This document shows, one piece after another, positions 10,865-22,917 of a stretch of 64,000 nucleotides of DNA. The position numbers were made by a program, and so were the translations under genes. Numbering within the stretch: the first letter of the stretch is position 1; every line of letters starts with the position of its first letter. The DNA is from Podarcis raffonei (taxonomy: Eukaryota; Chordata; Lepidosauria; Squamata; Lacertidae), in assembly GCF_027172205.1 (NCBI RefSeq), contig NC_070602.1:58113520-58177519 (forward strand), given 5' to 3'. Below the pieces are notes generated by a model. The model did no database searches. It worked only from the letters and a program-made list of their open reading frames with translations, and was not told the DNA's origin.

Positions 10865-11940
10865 ACTACTTGCTCGTGCCAGAGAAAACACTTCTGGTTT
10901 CTTCCCAAGCTTTCTTTATTTCAGGAGCCTATTTTAGAAATGGAGGGGTGAAGGGAACCTTTTAACTGTTCCAATTGTTAGACAAATGGGAGTCAGAAGT
11001 CCTTGCCAGTCTACTGCAACTCACTTAGTACATTGCAATCTGCCTTCCACCTACCCCAGGGGTGGTTGTTGTAACACTCTTGGAATAAGGGGAATATTTC
11101 CAGAGGTGCTCAGAGGATCATTATAGGGACTCATGCATGGAATGATTACTTTATGCTTTGAATCTGCTCAGGCATTTCAGAAAGGCAGTTTAAGAACAGG
11201 TTATTTCACTTAATCTTTTGAAAGAGCGGGAAAAACCCACCCTCTCTCTTTGGTGGCATTACACAATACAAAGAAGGATGCCTTCGTAATAGCTTCCTGG
11301 CTGATAAGAGGTTTTACCATGTTTTGTTATTGTTCTCATTTCTGCTGTGCAAGTTCATTAACAGATTGCACTTGTATACAGATTGTACTTTGTATACGGT
11401 TTATAAGATAATATGATATTTTTAGCTGCAATCACATGTAACCCCATTCTATGTCACTGACAGCACAGGATGATTCATCCAAGGTCCATTGGATAAATAT
11501 CTAAGACAAAACCCCAATCATAGAATCAAGTTCAAATGAACTGAAGGATACAAAAGCTCCTTTTCTTTAGCTGTTGACATGTTAGAGCCTAAAGCTTAGG
11601 AAAAGGGGTTAGCGTTTTTGCTTCTTCCTTTTTAAACACACACACCTGTTTTCTTTCCTCTTGACAATCATGGCATATGAGGACAGGCTCTTGACAGAAG
11701 CAGAGTTTTAATTCTGATATTAATCTAGGTCCTTAAGTAGGCTTATTTTGTGTCAGTATACATGAAAAATATAGTATGGCAGCTAACAGTATATGCAATG
11801 AGCTGGGCTGACCCCTATACAGAGATTGCCTTATAGGTAGCCATTAGCAAGTCACTAATCTCTCAGTTTCTCCCCCCACCCCAAATATGAAAATAACAAT
11901 ACTGATCTATAGCTATTACTCTCTGCTAGGGAAGAAGAAA
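10865..11940. other. Intergenic, no feature seen
   Basis: No coding potential and no recognised repeat apart from short simple stretches. Confidence 0.4.
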
Positions 11941-12177
11941 AAGAGTTTGGATTTGATATCCCGCTTTATCACTACTCGAAGGAGTCTCAAAGCAGCTAAC
12001 ATTCTCCTTTCCCTTCCTCCCCCACAACAAACACTCTGTGAGGTGAGTGGGGCTGAGAGACTTCAGAGAAGCGTGACTGGCCCAAGGTCACCCAGCAGCT
12101 GCATGTGGAGGAGCAGAGACGCGAACCCAGTTCACCAGATTACGAGTCCACCGCTCTTAACCACTACACCACACTGG
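11941..12177 (-). mobile_element. tRNA-derived SINE (MIR/CORE-like), inverted copy
   Basis: This is the reverse complement of the SINE at 9376-9616, from 'ggatttgatatcccgcttta' at the left to 'ccactacaccacactgg' at the right. The 104-codon frame across it is an accident of the repeat. Confidence 0.8.
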
Positions 12178-12584
12178 TGTGTTCATTTTGGTTCCTCTTA
12201 GTTTCTTTCTTTGCCAGTCTTAAGTTCACCCCATTTCTACACCTGCTATCATTTTAAAAAAGAAGTCCAAATGAAAATCTGCAAACATTTTCATTCACAT
12301 GTCTTTTAATAGAGACAATGTTGTATGTGATTTTGTTTAAAGCTGTTTTCCTCAATATAATATATTTTTCATTAACACACATATTTATTGTGCACTTTCC
12401 CCTAAAATACCCTTTCCTGTACATACAGTATATTCTGGTTGGGAAACTACAGCACAGATTCAGAATTTTGAAAAGTGCAAAACTTTGGGTTCTGTGTTGC
12501 GATTCACATATTTGGGAAGTGTGAATTCTCTCCCATCCCTAATGTCTGTAGGTTCTGGGGGGTTTTTTGGTTTTGGTTCCCCCC

Positions 12585-12699
12585 CCCCAGATGAAGTTGG
12601 ACTTCAGCTCCCATCCACTCCAGCCATTATGGCCATTGGTCAGAGATAATGGGAGCTCGAGGTCAACAACATCTGGAGAGTCACACCTCTCACCCTGCA
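12585..12699. mobile_element. hAT-type MITE, palindromic
   Basis: CCAGATGAAGTTGGACTTCA and CTCCCATCCACTCCAGCC on the left pair with GATAATGGGAGCTCGAGG and CAACAACATCTGG on the right. This is the widespread 'actacaactcccatcatcc' repeat type, also seen at 21.0, 27.2, 30.3, 35.4, 42.3 and 49.9 kb. Confidence 0.6.
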
Positions 12700-12715
12700 C
12701 TGTATACGCAATATA

Positions 12716-12815
12716 TTATACATGCTAAATATTACTGTACACTGTACAGTTATATTGTACATTGTACACTATTGTCTATTGTAATATTGTATATTGTACA
12801 TTCACATTATTTCAG
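12716..12815. repeat. Degenerate TGTACA/TATTGTACA array
   Basis: There are many partly palindromic units such as CACTGTACAGTTATATTGTA and TGTACATTGTACACTATTG. This is a low-complexity, self-complementary stretch with no fixed period. Confidence 0.5.
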
Positions 12816-13363
12816 ATGAACCCTCTATACTGTTTTGTTTGATATCGCCCAACATTTTCCCTCAGAGCTACCCTAACCAGTTTGCACCCTTACTGGAAAA
12901 ATAGCTGGCTTGCACAGTTCTCTCCCTTTCTGCTCCCATACTTCAAGCACCTTATTTCCACTCTCTCCTTGGGCTAGATGACTTTGCCTCATGAGTAAAC
13001 ATGTATTCTGCAAAGTGTCCATTGCATGCAAACTTGAATGATTTGAGAAGCAACGGAAGAGAGTATTTTATTTTTATTTTTTGCCTACAGCACTTGTTTT
13101 TATTTTGTTCGTACAATGATGTGACCTAAATGCTGCCTTTCCCCTTAGAAGATGCAGGTTAAAAGAAAGATTATCCTCTACAGAGACAGAAGAAAACCCT
13201 GAGGCTAAGCCACAGACAAGAGGCTAGATATATTTAAGGAAATGCCCATTTATTTTATGTGTGTGCATTCAAATGTATACCATCCCCTTGATTATAGAAG
13301 TGAAGATTTCTAGAACCATGAACCCCCTCCTCAGTTTTCTGCGGAAGATAGCAGAGCTGTAGC
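12816..13363. other. Intergenic, no feature seen
   Basis: No gene, RNA or assigned repeat recognised. Confidence 0.4.
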
Positions 13364-13580
13364 ACAGTCCTATTCACGGTCACTCAGGTGTAAGCCCCTC
13401 TGTGTTCACCAGAGCTTAACCCCCTGGTAAATGTGCAAAGGATTTCAGCCTCAGTGCTCCTTTGCCCAGGTTTTGCCATTTAAGGATTAGCATCTAACAG
13501 CACAATCCTATCCACATCTACGCAGAAAGATATCTCACATTGAATTCCAAGGAAGGTGGGGATAGAATTGCAGCCTAACA
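13364..13580. repeat. Two palindromic short repeat copies
   Basis: Both have ends of the type CAGTCCTATTC.../...GGATTTCAGCC and CACAATCCTATCC.../...GAATTGCAGCC around an 'agtaagcccc...tgttcacc' type centre. This is the same family as at 6.1, 21.4 and 45.1 kb. Confidence 0.5.
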
Positions 13581-14261
13581 TATTATTGAGCTGGGTTAAT
13601 GTTACTTTTGTTAGATAAGGATAAAAGAGAAAAAGACAGCTGTTTAAAATTATTTATTAAAAATGAACACCCATATTTCACACTTAGGACATTTCTCTTG
13701 TATCCATTCTGCAAACATATGCAAGCAACTGGTTTATATTAAATGTAATTCTGCCCCCACCCCCCAAAAGGAGCTTGTGACTTAGTGATAATTTTCCAGC
13801 AAAAGTCCTGTTTTTTTGTTGTTGTTAATGCTCTAAAGTTCTGGATGACGTTCGTAGCCCAAGCATTGCATGTGATTGTAGCCACTGCTTCAGGGAAAGG
13901 TGTGGTGACCTTTCAACTTCTCTTCTGCTTTTGTCATTGTGTTACCGTGGCCTTATTGTTTATTGCCTTGACTGTGGCAAGTGGGCGGGTTTCTACTTCC
14001 CTCTCCACCCATTGGGTGTCTGATAGTGGGGAGTGGTAAACTTCTAAATAGCCTAAAATTGGCCTCAGTTCACCCATTGAATGAGTGGAAAGTTGACTTC
14101 CCTCTTCCTCATTTTTTTTCTGACACTCATCTTTTATTTAATATGTTTATATCCTATAATTCCTTTTTTAAAAAAAGCTTGGAGCAGCTTACATGGGAGA
14201 AAGCCCCATGGAGCTCAATATTAAATATACACAGGTTCAGGTTCAGGCTGCATACAGCACA

Positions 14262-14604
14262 TACACTAGTGGCCAAAACTGTGGAAACCTTTTGGAAAAA
14301 GTGTATTTCCGAGGTTTGATGGCTCATAACACCTGATTGGCTCTCTAAACACTCATGCTCATTGGCTACATTCAAATGAAGGAAACCTAAGCAAGTTGTG
14401 CTTCCTTTTTCTGGTTATTTGGCTATACCTTTTGATAGAATACAGATAATTGAACATACTTTGTTATATTACATTCTTCATTAAATTATCTTTCCATTGA
14501 TATATAATTTTATGGTATTACTCCAAAAAAAGTGGTGTTATGAGCCATCAAACCTCAGAAATACACTTTTCCCAAAAGGTTTCCACAATTTTAGCCACAG
14601 TGTA
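14262..14604. mobile_element. Tc1/mariner-type MITE with 70-bp terminal inverted repeats
   Basis: TA duplications flank arms at 14262-14333 and 14532-14604. The left arm begins TACACTAGTGGCCAAAACTG and the right arm ends AGCCACAGTGTA. The shared inner part is GGTTTGATGGCTCATAACACC on the left and its complement on the right. The centre of about 200 bp is AT-rich and non-coding. The 'GTGGCCAAAA' end is typical of Tc1-like elements. Confidence 0.85.
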
Positions 14605-14744
14605 GTTACATTGTGAAATTCGCTCCATTGTAGTCTGAAAAGAGAATCAGATATAAGTATGGAGGACAAGGCTCTCAATGGTCATTATTAACCATGATGC
14701 TTATGTTCTGCCTTCACTGGTAGAATAGAACAGTAGCTGTGTAT

Positions 14745-14875
14745 CGCAAGTGAGCAGATTGTGGCTGCAGGCATCTGGCTGGCCATTGTCCTTGCCTGTG
14801 CTGGGCTAGATATGCCTTTGGCTTGATCCAGTCGGGCTCTTCTTATATTCTATGTACAGTATACTCAAACTAGCT
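14745..14875 (+). repeat. Interspersed repeat end (CTGGGCTAGATATGCCTTTGG type)
   Basis: The segment 'gctgggctagatatgccttt' followed by 'gatccagtcgggctcttctt' is a common reptile LINE-derived tail. A diverged relative is at 62.2 kb, and a related opposite-strand segment is at 24.6 kb. The clade is not assigned. Confidence 0.4.
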
Positions 14876-15827
14876 TAGTCCCATTGATTTCAATGAAGCT
14901 CAAAGAGTTTAAGGGCAGCTGGCATAATAAAGGCTTGTGGCACATGCCCTTTATGTGTCATTCCTTGTCTTTCAAGAACATACACAACAACCACTAATCA
15001 ACTTTTCCCTGATCTCAGTCTGTGAATAATAAGAATGAAAGTATCCCAATGAAAACAAACCGCCTAATTTGCGACAGTAGTAATGTGCTTGCTTGTAGGT
15101 AAAGCATGCCCCCAACACAATGAGCTGCCAAAAATGATTTATCCAATTACATTACTTTGTATATTTATTCTTTTCTTCACATTATTGTTTTGGACAGATC
15201 AATAGCAATTCTGTTTTGGAAAGGCTAAGCTCCAGCTATTGCCTTTAAATCTGTACTTTCCCTCCAGCACTGTGGGTGAAAACAGAAGAAAAGAAAGGAT
15301 GGCAATATGTCAGGATCCGACATGAAGGATGAACATGAATGACACCTGTGTGAAATAAACAGTTAGCTATATCTTACTGTTGCCTGAAGCGGAAAGGTAT
15401 ACCTTTTAAAGAGTTAAAGCCAGATTCAAACTTGCAGAGACAGCAACTGAAGTTGCAGAAACAACTTCATCAGAGAATGAGCACTCTGGGAACATTTATG
15501 TGAACCTTAACCGACTATGAAACGAAAGACATGAAGGAAATGCATATTTTGCAAGGTAGAAATGTCATAACCTACTAACCTGGAAGCCATGAGAAATCCC
15601 TGCATGTGCTAGATCTCAGCACTTGACCCTCATACAGACATGCCACTGTAAACATTGTGAAAGAAGGAAGAAGAAGCAGAAGAAGGAAGAACCAGCACTG
15701 TTAGCAGTAACAAGACAACTGCAACTTAATAACATAAATACTTCCCTTCTATGTATCAGTAGATTTCAGATTTTATTTTTAAATTGGGCTATAATTTATC
15801 CACTTAAATATATTATAGGGAATATAT
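14876..15827. other. Intergenic, no feature seen
   Basis: AT-rich sequence with no recognised element or gene. Confidence 0.4.
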
Positions 15828-17980
15828 TAGGGAAGTGCTGGGTGAGATCCCATGGACAGTAATACTAAAAGGAAAGGGAGTTCATGATGGCTGGGAGTTT
15901 GTTAAGAGGGAGATAGTAAAAGCACAACTTCAGGCAATACCAATGAGACGGAAACATGGAAGGTGCCTAAAGAAGCCAGGGTGGCTATCTAAAGAACTTT
16001 TAACTGAGTTAAGATTAAAAAAGGATGTGTACAAAAAATGGAAAAGGGGGGAAACCACCAAAGAGGAATTCAAACAAATAGCCAGCACGTGTAGACACAA
16101 AGTCAGAAAAGCTAAAGCACAGAATGAACTCAGGCTTGCTAGAGAGGTTAAAAGCAACAAAAAAGGCTTTTATGGGTATGTTCGTAGCAAAAGGAAGAAC
16201 AAAGAAACAGTGGGGTCACTCAGAGGAGAAGATGGTGAAATGCAAACAGGGGACACAGAAAGGGCTGAACTCCTCAATGCCTTCTTTGCCTCAGTCTTCT
16301 CCGATAAAGAAAACAATGCCCGACCTGAAGAATTTGGAGCAAATGATTCAGCAGAGGAAACACAGCCCAGAATAACTAAGGAGATAGTACAAGAATACTT
16401 GGCTAGTCTAGATGTATTCAAGTCTCCAGGGCCAGATGAACTGCATCCAAGAGTATTAAAAGAACTGGCAGATGTGATTTCAGAACCACTGGCAGTCATC
16501 TTTGAGAATTCCTGGAGAACAGGCGAAGTCCCGGCAGACTGGAGGAGGGCAAATGTTGTCCCTATTTTCAAAAAGGGGAAAAGAGAGGACCCAAATAATT
16601 ACCGCCCAGTCAGTCTGACATCAATACCAGGGAAGATTCTGGAGCAGATCATTAAGCAAACAGTCTGTGAGCACCTGGAAAGGAATGCTGTGATCACCAA
16701 TAGTCAGCATGGATTTCTGAAAAATAAGTCATGTCAGACTAACCTGATCTCGTTTTTTGACAGAATTACAAGCCTGGTAGATGAAGGGAACGCAGTGGAT
16801 GTAGCCTACCTTGATTTCAGCAAGGCATTTGACAAGGTGCCCCATGATATTCTTGTAAAGAAGCTGGTAAAATGCGGTCTTGACTATGCTACCACTCAGT
16901 GGATTTGTAACTGGCTGACTGACCGAACCCAAAGGGTGCTCATCAATGGTTCCTCTTCATCCTGGAGAAGAGTGACTAGTGGGGTGCCACAGGGTTCTGT
17001 CTTGGGCCCGGTCTTATTCAACATCTTTATCAACGACTTGGATGATGGACTCAAGGGCATCCTGATCAAATTTGCAGATGACACCAAACTGGGAGGGGTG
17101 GCTAACACCCCAGAGGACAGGAACACACTTCAAAACGACCTTGACAGATTAGAGTACTGGGCCAAAACAAACAAGATGAATTTTAACAGGGAGAAATGTA
17201 AAGTATTGCACTTGGGCAAAAAAATGAGAGGCACAAATACAAGATGGGTGACACCTGGCTTGAGAGCACTACATGTGAAAAGGATCTAGGAGTCTTGGTT
17301 GACCACAAACTTGACATGAGCCAACAGTGTGACGCGGCAGCTAAAAAAGCCAATGCAATTCTGGGCTGCATCAATAGGAGTATAGCATCTAGATCAAGGG
17401 AAGTAATAGTGCCACTGTATTCTGCTCTGGTCAGACCTCACCTGGAGTACTGTGTCCAGTTCTGGGCACCACAGTTCAAGAAGGACATTGACAAACTGGA
17501 ACGTGTCCAGAGGAGGGCAACCAAAATGGTCAAAGGCCTGGAAACGATGCCTTATGAGGAACGGCTAAGGGAGCTGGGCATGTTTAGCCTGGAGAAGAGG
17601 AGGTTAAGGGGTGATATGATAGCCATGTTCAAATATATAAAAGGATGTCACATAGAGGAGGGAGAAAGGTTGTTTTCTGCTGCTCCAGAGAAGCGGACAC
17701 GGAGCAATGGATCCAAACTACAAGAAAGAAGATTCCACCTAAACATTAGGAAGAACTTCCTGACAGTAAGAGCTGTTCGACAGTGGAATTTGCTGCCAAG
17801 GAGTGTGGTGGAGTCTTCTTCTTTGGAGGTCTTTAAGCAGAGGCTTGACAACCATATGTCAGGAGTGCTCTGATGGTGTTTCCTGCTTGGCAGGGGGTTG
17901 GACTCGATGGCCCTTGTGGTCTCTTCCAACTCTATGATTCTATGATTCTATGATTCTATGATTCTATATATGATCATCAA
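15828..17980 (+). mobile_element. CR1 LINE, 5'-truncated
   Basis: It contains the linker, reverse transcriptase and C-terminal region of CR1 and ends in the typical tail repeat ATTCTATGATTCTATGATTC (17935-17967). The 5' UTR, ORF1 and endonuclease are missing. No target duplication was seen, which is usual for CR1. Confidence 0.95.
15835..17873 (+). pseudogene. CR1 ORF2 reverse transcriptase, one frameshift
   Basis: The frame at 15835-17289 has the CR1 RT blocks: [55 protein letters not shown] (block with catalytic Asp), [20 protein letters not shown] and the catalytic FADDTKLGG. Reading then moves to a second frame near 17244 ([20 protein letters not shown]), continuing to 17873 with [20 protein letters not shown] and [14 protein letters not shown] single frameshift, with a few codons lost around 17230-17250, separates them. 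Otherwise there are no stops over about 680 codons, so the copy is fairly young. The endonuclease is absent. Confidence 0.93.
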
Positions 17981-18180
17981 TATTAGTTTATTCTTCAATG
18001 CTGGTGAAACTTATGGGCCAACTTATGACCAAGCCCTACAAATGAATGTTTAGGACTGGCTACAACAACACACCAATGCAACATCTCAAACCACCCTTGC
18101 ACTGAACAGCTCACCTAGTCATCATAGACATCAAGGAATTCCACGGTGGTGAATATATGGAATTCCACCCAGGTGAGTAA

Positions 18181-18380
18181 ACTGGCTGGCAAGAGAAGGA
18201 TAGAGTGGTCCATCTTTCCTTTGCCAACTCGCTTAGTTTCCATGCTAGCTATGGAGGAAGTGAAGTCTCTTTCTCCCTGGTCACTATGGAAACATAGTGG
18301 GCTGGCGGAGGAGAGAGGGATAGATCAATCTGTTCCTTCTGCTCCAGCCCACTTGTGTTTCTATGCTGGCTAGGGAGGAA
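18181..18380. repeat. Direct duplication of an ~80-bp unit
   Basis: Copy 1 (18181-18260: CTGGCTGGCAAGAGAAGGAT ... CTAGCTATGGAGGAAG) recurs at 18299-18380 (GGCTGGCGGAGGAGAGAGGG ... CTGGCTAGGGAGGAAG) at roughly 70-75% similarity, about 118 bp apart. The function and family are unknown. Confidence 0.55.
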
Positions 18381-19283
18381 GATCACAGAAACCAAGCCAG
18401 CTGTCAGATGAAGAACATAATAACCCAACCTTTCTGTATGAACAACAAAATGTGTCTTTCCCACATCGGTCTCTACAGCCACAGCAGGTGCTTCAAACCT
18501 CCAATAGTTTGACTTCACCTGCAAAGGCACATTCCTCCATTGTTTCCTGAGACAGACAGATGTCAACAGCAGTCTGTAGTCAGTCATCCACCTGGTAGAA
18601 AGCTCCCCTCCCCCAGCCTAAGAGGCTAGGGTTTTTTTAAAAAAAATAATGCTAGTAACATGCTTTTGACAGATTTTAGGGCTATTATTCATAGTGACAT
18701 TGTGTATAGAGATACAAGTACCATATTTGGGATGCTGAAGACCAGCTACTTTAACATATGATTGCAGAGACAGAAGTGTGTAACAACTACATCTTCATCC
18801 CTAGACAATGTGGAAGGTGCTCATTCCACAAGCCTCTGTCAGGCAATAGGATAACCTTTGGAGGTGTGCATTAGTGTTTGTTCTTTACTCTTTCCAGGGA
18901 AACTTTCTTATTAATCCATTGAGGTTCCTTTTAGATGTATGAGTTGATTTCCCTCCGCAGGCATTAATATGCCTCCATGTCATGATACACAGAACTATAA
19001 TTATTTCCAATCTCTGTGTCATTTTCAAAATTTTCCAATCCAATTTCCTGGGTAGGAAAGGGGAAAAAGGGGAGGTTACTGCTATTTGTAGCGCTACGGC
19101 GATGTTTCCAAAACAAGATGTACTATGTCCTGAAAGCTGCTATTTTGATAACTGTGGTTATGCTCCAAGTAATGAATAGCAAAATAAGGCAACACTTAGT
19201 TTTAAATATGTTTTTAATGCACTGCTAGAACTGAGAACTCTAGCAAAGTCGTAAGCTCAATTGCAAGGGGCTCAGATCATTGC
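18381..19283. other. Intergenic, no feature seen
   Basis: No gene or assigned repeat. Confidence 0.4.
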
Positions 19284-19507
19284 CCTGAAGTTCATCTCTT
19301 TTTTAAAATAATTTTTTATTCATTTTTAAACATATTAATTGTCATACATACCACAAAATTTCACATCTTATACAATCTTTTTGGACTTCCATCAGCACCT
19401 CTGATGATCCCCCATTTTTATCTTAACTAACATCTTCCTTTTTATCCAATTATGCAATAATTCAAATTATTCACCTCACAAAACTTCCTGGCTCTGAAGT
19501 TCATCTC
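19284..19507 (-). mobile_element. Short LINE 3'-end insertion with 14-bp target duplication
   Basis: CTGAAGTTCATCTC occurs at 19284-19297 and 19494-19507. The 196-bp insert begins with a T-rich stretch (the reversed A tail with TTTTTTATTC as reversed AATAAA), so it lies on the minus strand. It is a severely 5'-truncated L1-like 3' UTR. Confidence 0.75.
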
Positions 19508-20870
19508 AGTCTTTTAACAGCTGCTGAAGGAAACAGGACAACTTTACATACTATTCCTGGTTAAATTAGCAATGTCATGATCATTCATGTGACGCTTCAG
19601 TAGACTTTGTAAGTAGTTCACAGTTCATGGAGAAGGTGGAATTGATAGCTTTTAGTAGATTTTCATTAGTAATATTTTACTTTCTGATGTTTAGAGGATA
19701 TTTCGTTTAGTTGTTTGCTATGTTTACTACACATTTTCCTTGTATTTTTGTAGCTGAGTTTTATGTGTAATGTTCCATTGAAGATGATGTTTTATTTAGT
19801 GGATCGGAGAAATTCTCTGGAGTTTGTTTGGTTTTTATATTTGCATTTTTATAAAAAAAAATCCTAGTTAGTATATAAATTGAACAAACAAACCATCAAC
19901 AAGCTTTTCAATATGACTGGAGAATAATTCAATTTACATACCTGGGTCTCAAACTGTGAGGCAAGTCTCATTAGGGAGTTCCACGTTCCATCTGTAAACA
20001 TTTCTACATGCACCTTGATTGGATCAGACCAGGGTGGGCAGACTTCAGGCTTGTCAAATCTATTTTGTTTTTCATTAGAACTCCAAGATCTATCAATCAA
20101 AGCCATATGCGAACCAGACATCTGGTTAGAATGAATAAGGTGCTTCTGAGCCTATTCTGAGCCTTTGTTTTCAACACCAGAACTGAACTGAGCTCATATT
20201 CCTTTCACAAAAAGTCCACTCCTGGTTAGCTTTCTTCATTTCAGTAAATTAATTAGAAGGGGAAAGTTAATTTGCTGTTGCTCTGTGGCTGAGAGTCCAG
20301 AAGCAAATGATCCAGAGAAGGATGAGCAGGTTCAGATTCACCAGCTTCCCACCCCTGGATTAGAGAACAGGCTGTTCCACTTCACCTCCTCAAATCAAAG
20401 CAATTCAGAAGGCTATGATTCCCCATCTTGTTTGTTGCCAGTCCTTGAGGCTAGGGAACTAAACAAATCACAGGCCTGTTTTCCCAAAGCATTTTGAAAT
20501 GTTGCCTTGGGCCCAACGACTGCCTTCATCTCTTAGTTTGCTTTCTCTTAAACGGCAAACAACAGGGAACCATTCCAAAAAACCCAGTTATGACTTTTGA
20601 CTTCAGGGAGACCCATTATGAAATCAGATACAAACCGGATATAATTCTGATACAGATTCTTCTAAAAATATTTACATACTGGGCTTTTCCTACAGTCCCT
20701 TATCTGGTCCTATCAACTCATTTCATACATCTAAGTTGTGTTTGGCTGGGAAGCAACTTAGACCTTGGAAGTACCTGTTCAAGGAGACCTATTTTACTCA
20801 CTCTCCAATACATGTGTGCTACTGGAGCAAGGCATTTTACCTGTTATGTCATCCATTTCCCATGTGCCTG
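19508..20870. other. Intergenic, no feature seen
   Basis: Mostly AT-rich. The short open frames (for example 20285-20497) carry no domain. Confidence 0.4.
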
Positions 20871-20990
20871 ATATTATTATTATTATTTATATACCGCCCT
20901 ATACCCGGGGGGTCTCAGGGTGGTTCACAGAATAAAATCAAGATATAAAACCACAAAATACATAATAAAAATGAAAATAACAACCCAATA
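20871..20990 (-). mobile_element. L2-type LINE 3' end
   Basis: (ATT)n is followed by TTATATACCGCCCTATACCC and 'ctcagggtggttcacagaat'. This is the reversed 3' terminus of squamate L2-like elements, which carry an (AAT)n tail. Confidence 0.65.
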
Positions 20991-21004
20991 GCTACTATTG
21001 GGGG

Positions 21005-21112
21005 TTAAACCCCAACTTCCATCAGCCCCAGCTAGCATGATCAATGGTTAATGATGATGGGAGTTGTAGTCCGGCAACAACCGGAACTCCACAAGTTGCC
21101 CACCCTTGCATT
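21005..21112. mobile_element. hAT-type MITE, palindromic
   Basis: CCCCAACTTCCATCAGCCCC pairs with ATGATGGGAGTTGTAGTCCG, and the right end is CAAGTTGCCCACCCTTG. Same family as 12.6, 27.2 and 42.3 kb. Confidence 0.6.
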
Positions 21113-21366
21113 ACATGATATTTGTAGTGCCCCTGCCTACTATTGCCACTATTGGCCTGCTCTAGACATGCTACTGTTAATTCAGTATGCTGGAGTCCCA
21201 GAAGCTGAGACTTCTGAATCAGAGGTAACAGCTTTATTATATGTAAACAGCAACCTTAGTCCTTGACTTGAGTTTACCCCTCAAATTCTGCTGCTGGTCA
21301 TGCAAGAGGTTCTTATTTGGCCATTACTGATAACGGCTTTCCCATCATATTAACAAAGCAATCCTC

Positions 21367-21680
21367 AGGCTGCAATCTTAAATGTACTTACCATAGAACA
21401 ACCCCTGCTGAACACAATAGGAATTATTGCTCAATAAACATGTGCAAGATTGCATTGCGCTGTAAAGCTGCAGTCCTATGTGTACTTGCTTGGCTCTAAA
21501 TACCACTGAACTCCATGGGATCCATTTTTAATTTTTTAAAAAATGTTTAATGTTCTATTACGTTTTTGTTGTCAATTTTTTTAAATTAAATTTTACATTG
21601 CAAATGAAAATTCGAACATTAAACATCAACAACATCATGGGATCCATTTTGGGGTAGATGTGCATAGGATTGCTCTGCAG
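21367..21680. repeat. Palindromic repeat copies carrying a small insertion
   Basis: Two adjacent copies of the 'tgcagtcctatgtgtacttg ... ATGTGCATAGGATTGC' palindrome are present. The second is split by a 108-bp insert (21528-21635) flanked by perfect 15-bp duplications CATGGGATCCATTTT at 21513-21527 and 21636-21650. Confidence 0.65.
21528..21635 (-). mobile_element. Tiny retro-insertion with 15-bp target duplication
   Basis: This is an AT-rich, T-started insert consistent with a reversed, strongly truncated LINE or SINE 3' end. The duplication CATGGGATCCATTTT on both sides shows it arrived by target-primed insertion into the older palindromic repeat. Confidence 0.65.
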
Positions 21681-22671
21681 AACTTTCTACCTTATGCAAA
21701 ACGTGGAAAAACTTTTCCAGGCTTCTTCCTCAATGTGACTTTTTGCTCTGTCTGCGTTTGGAAAGACTGCAAAAGATCATCAGATTTCAAGCTTTAAATC
21801 AGTTAAAAAATTAATAATGTGTAAATTGCATTGATTTTTTTCTTGCCTTTGAACAGATGATGCAGGGAATTCTAATCCAGTTTGCCTATTGCTCATTAAA
21901 GTGTTTATATGAAAATAAGGTACTATGGCCAAGAATTATCTGGTGTAATTAACAATATGATATACAGCGCTGCAAACCGCCTTAAGGCATACCCTACGCT
22001 TAACAGCACATAGTGTTTGGTGCCAATTTTTGTAGACATGCATCTACAGTAGTATTCACATGCACAAACATGTACTTTTAATACACAAAACAAAGTGTAC
22101 ATTAGTATATGCGTAGCGTTTGGATGTCACATTCAGATGCACTCGCAAACATTGCAAGAGGAATTGTGTGTTTTGAAAAGTTCAGTCATTTCAAGGCTCA
22201 GATTTATTGTTGGCCACACTCAGGGAAAGGAGAGGTATTGTGACGAGCGCGAATACCTCAGCTCAAATTCAGCAAAAGTGCAAGACGATGCTGCAATTAG
22301 AGTCAGTGAAAAGACTGCATGAGCAGTTGTCATGCATGCGATAAGTTGTTATTTCAGGCCGATGGCAGAAATCCTAGAAGAAAAATGAAGCACGTGGGTG
22401 ATTCAGAGAATCGAAGCAAGTGAAATGTCTCACTTCAACGGGCTGAAAAGAGTCTTTTCTACAAAGATCTTTTAAAATGAATGCTGCAGAGATTTTGTAA
22501 GTTACTGACATTTCCTTCTTCACTCTCCCAGATGCCTGAGGTGAATAGCAATCAATTTTAAAGTTGGCAATCAATCAAAATACATCAAAAAAATTATTTT
22601 AAATAAATCCCCAACCATAATCCCAGCCCAAATGAAGAAGTCTTACATTCTCAAAACAGAAAACCACAGGC
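21681..22671. other. Intergenic, no feature seen
   Basis: No recognised gene or repeat. The composition is ordinary. Confidence 0.4.
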
Positions 22672-22714
22672 TAAATAAATAAGTAAGTAAATAAATAAAT
22701 AAATAAATAAATAT
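22672..22714. repeat. (AAAT)n microsatellite
   Basis: AAAT/AAGT tetranucleotide run of about 10 units. Confidence 0.9.
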
Positions 22715-22917
22715 TTATTAAAAATCTGGCATTGGTGAGTTTTAAAAGGAAAGGATATTTAAAGTGGTGATGTAGGCATTAAGAATACCTTTGCTTAGCA
22801 AAGCAGGCACAACACTGAGCATGTGAAGAGGGCATTCAAGTTGGAGTCAGAGATCACTGGCAAAAGGCCAGGGAGAAACTTTGCATTTTGTTTATATTTT
22901 GTTGAAAGCCAATAAAG

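Noticed and set aside
11887-12201. 104-codon frame with SLDLISRFITTRRSLKAAN, similar to the frame at 9348-9611
   Set aside because: Both are the reverse reading of one tRNA-derived SINE family, not a protein gene.
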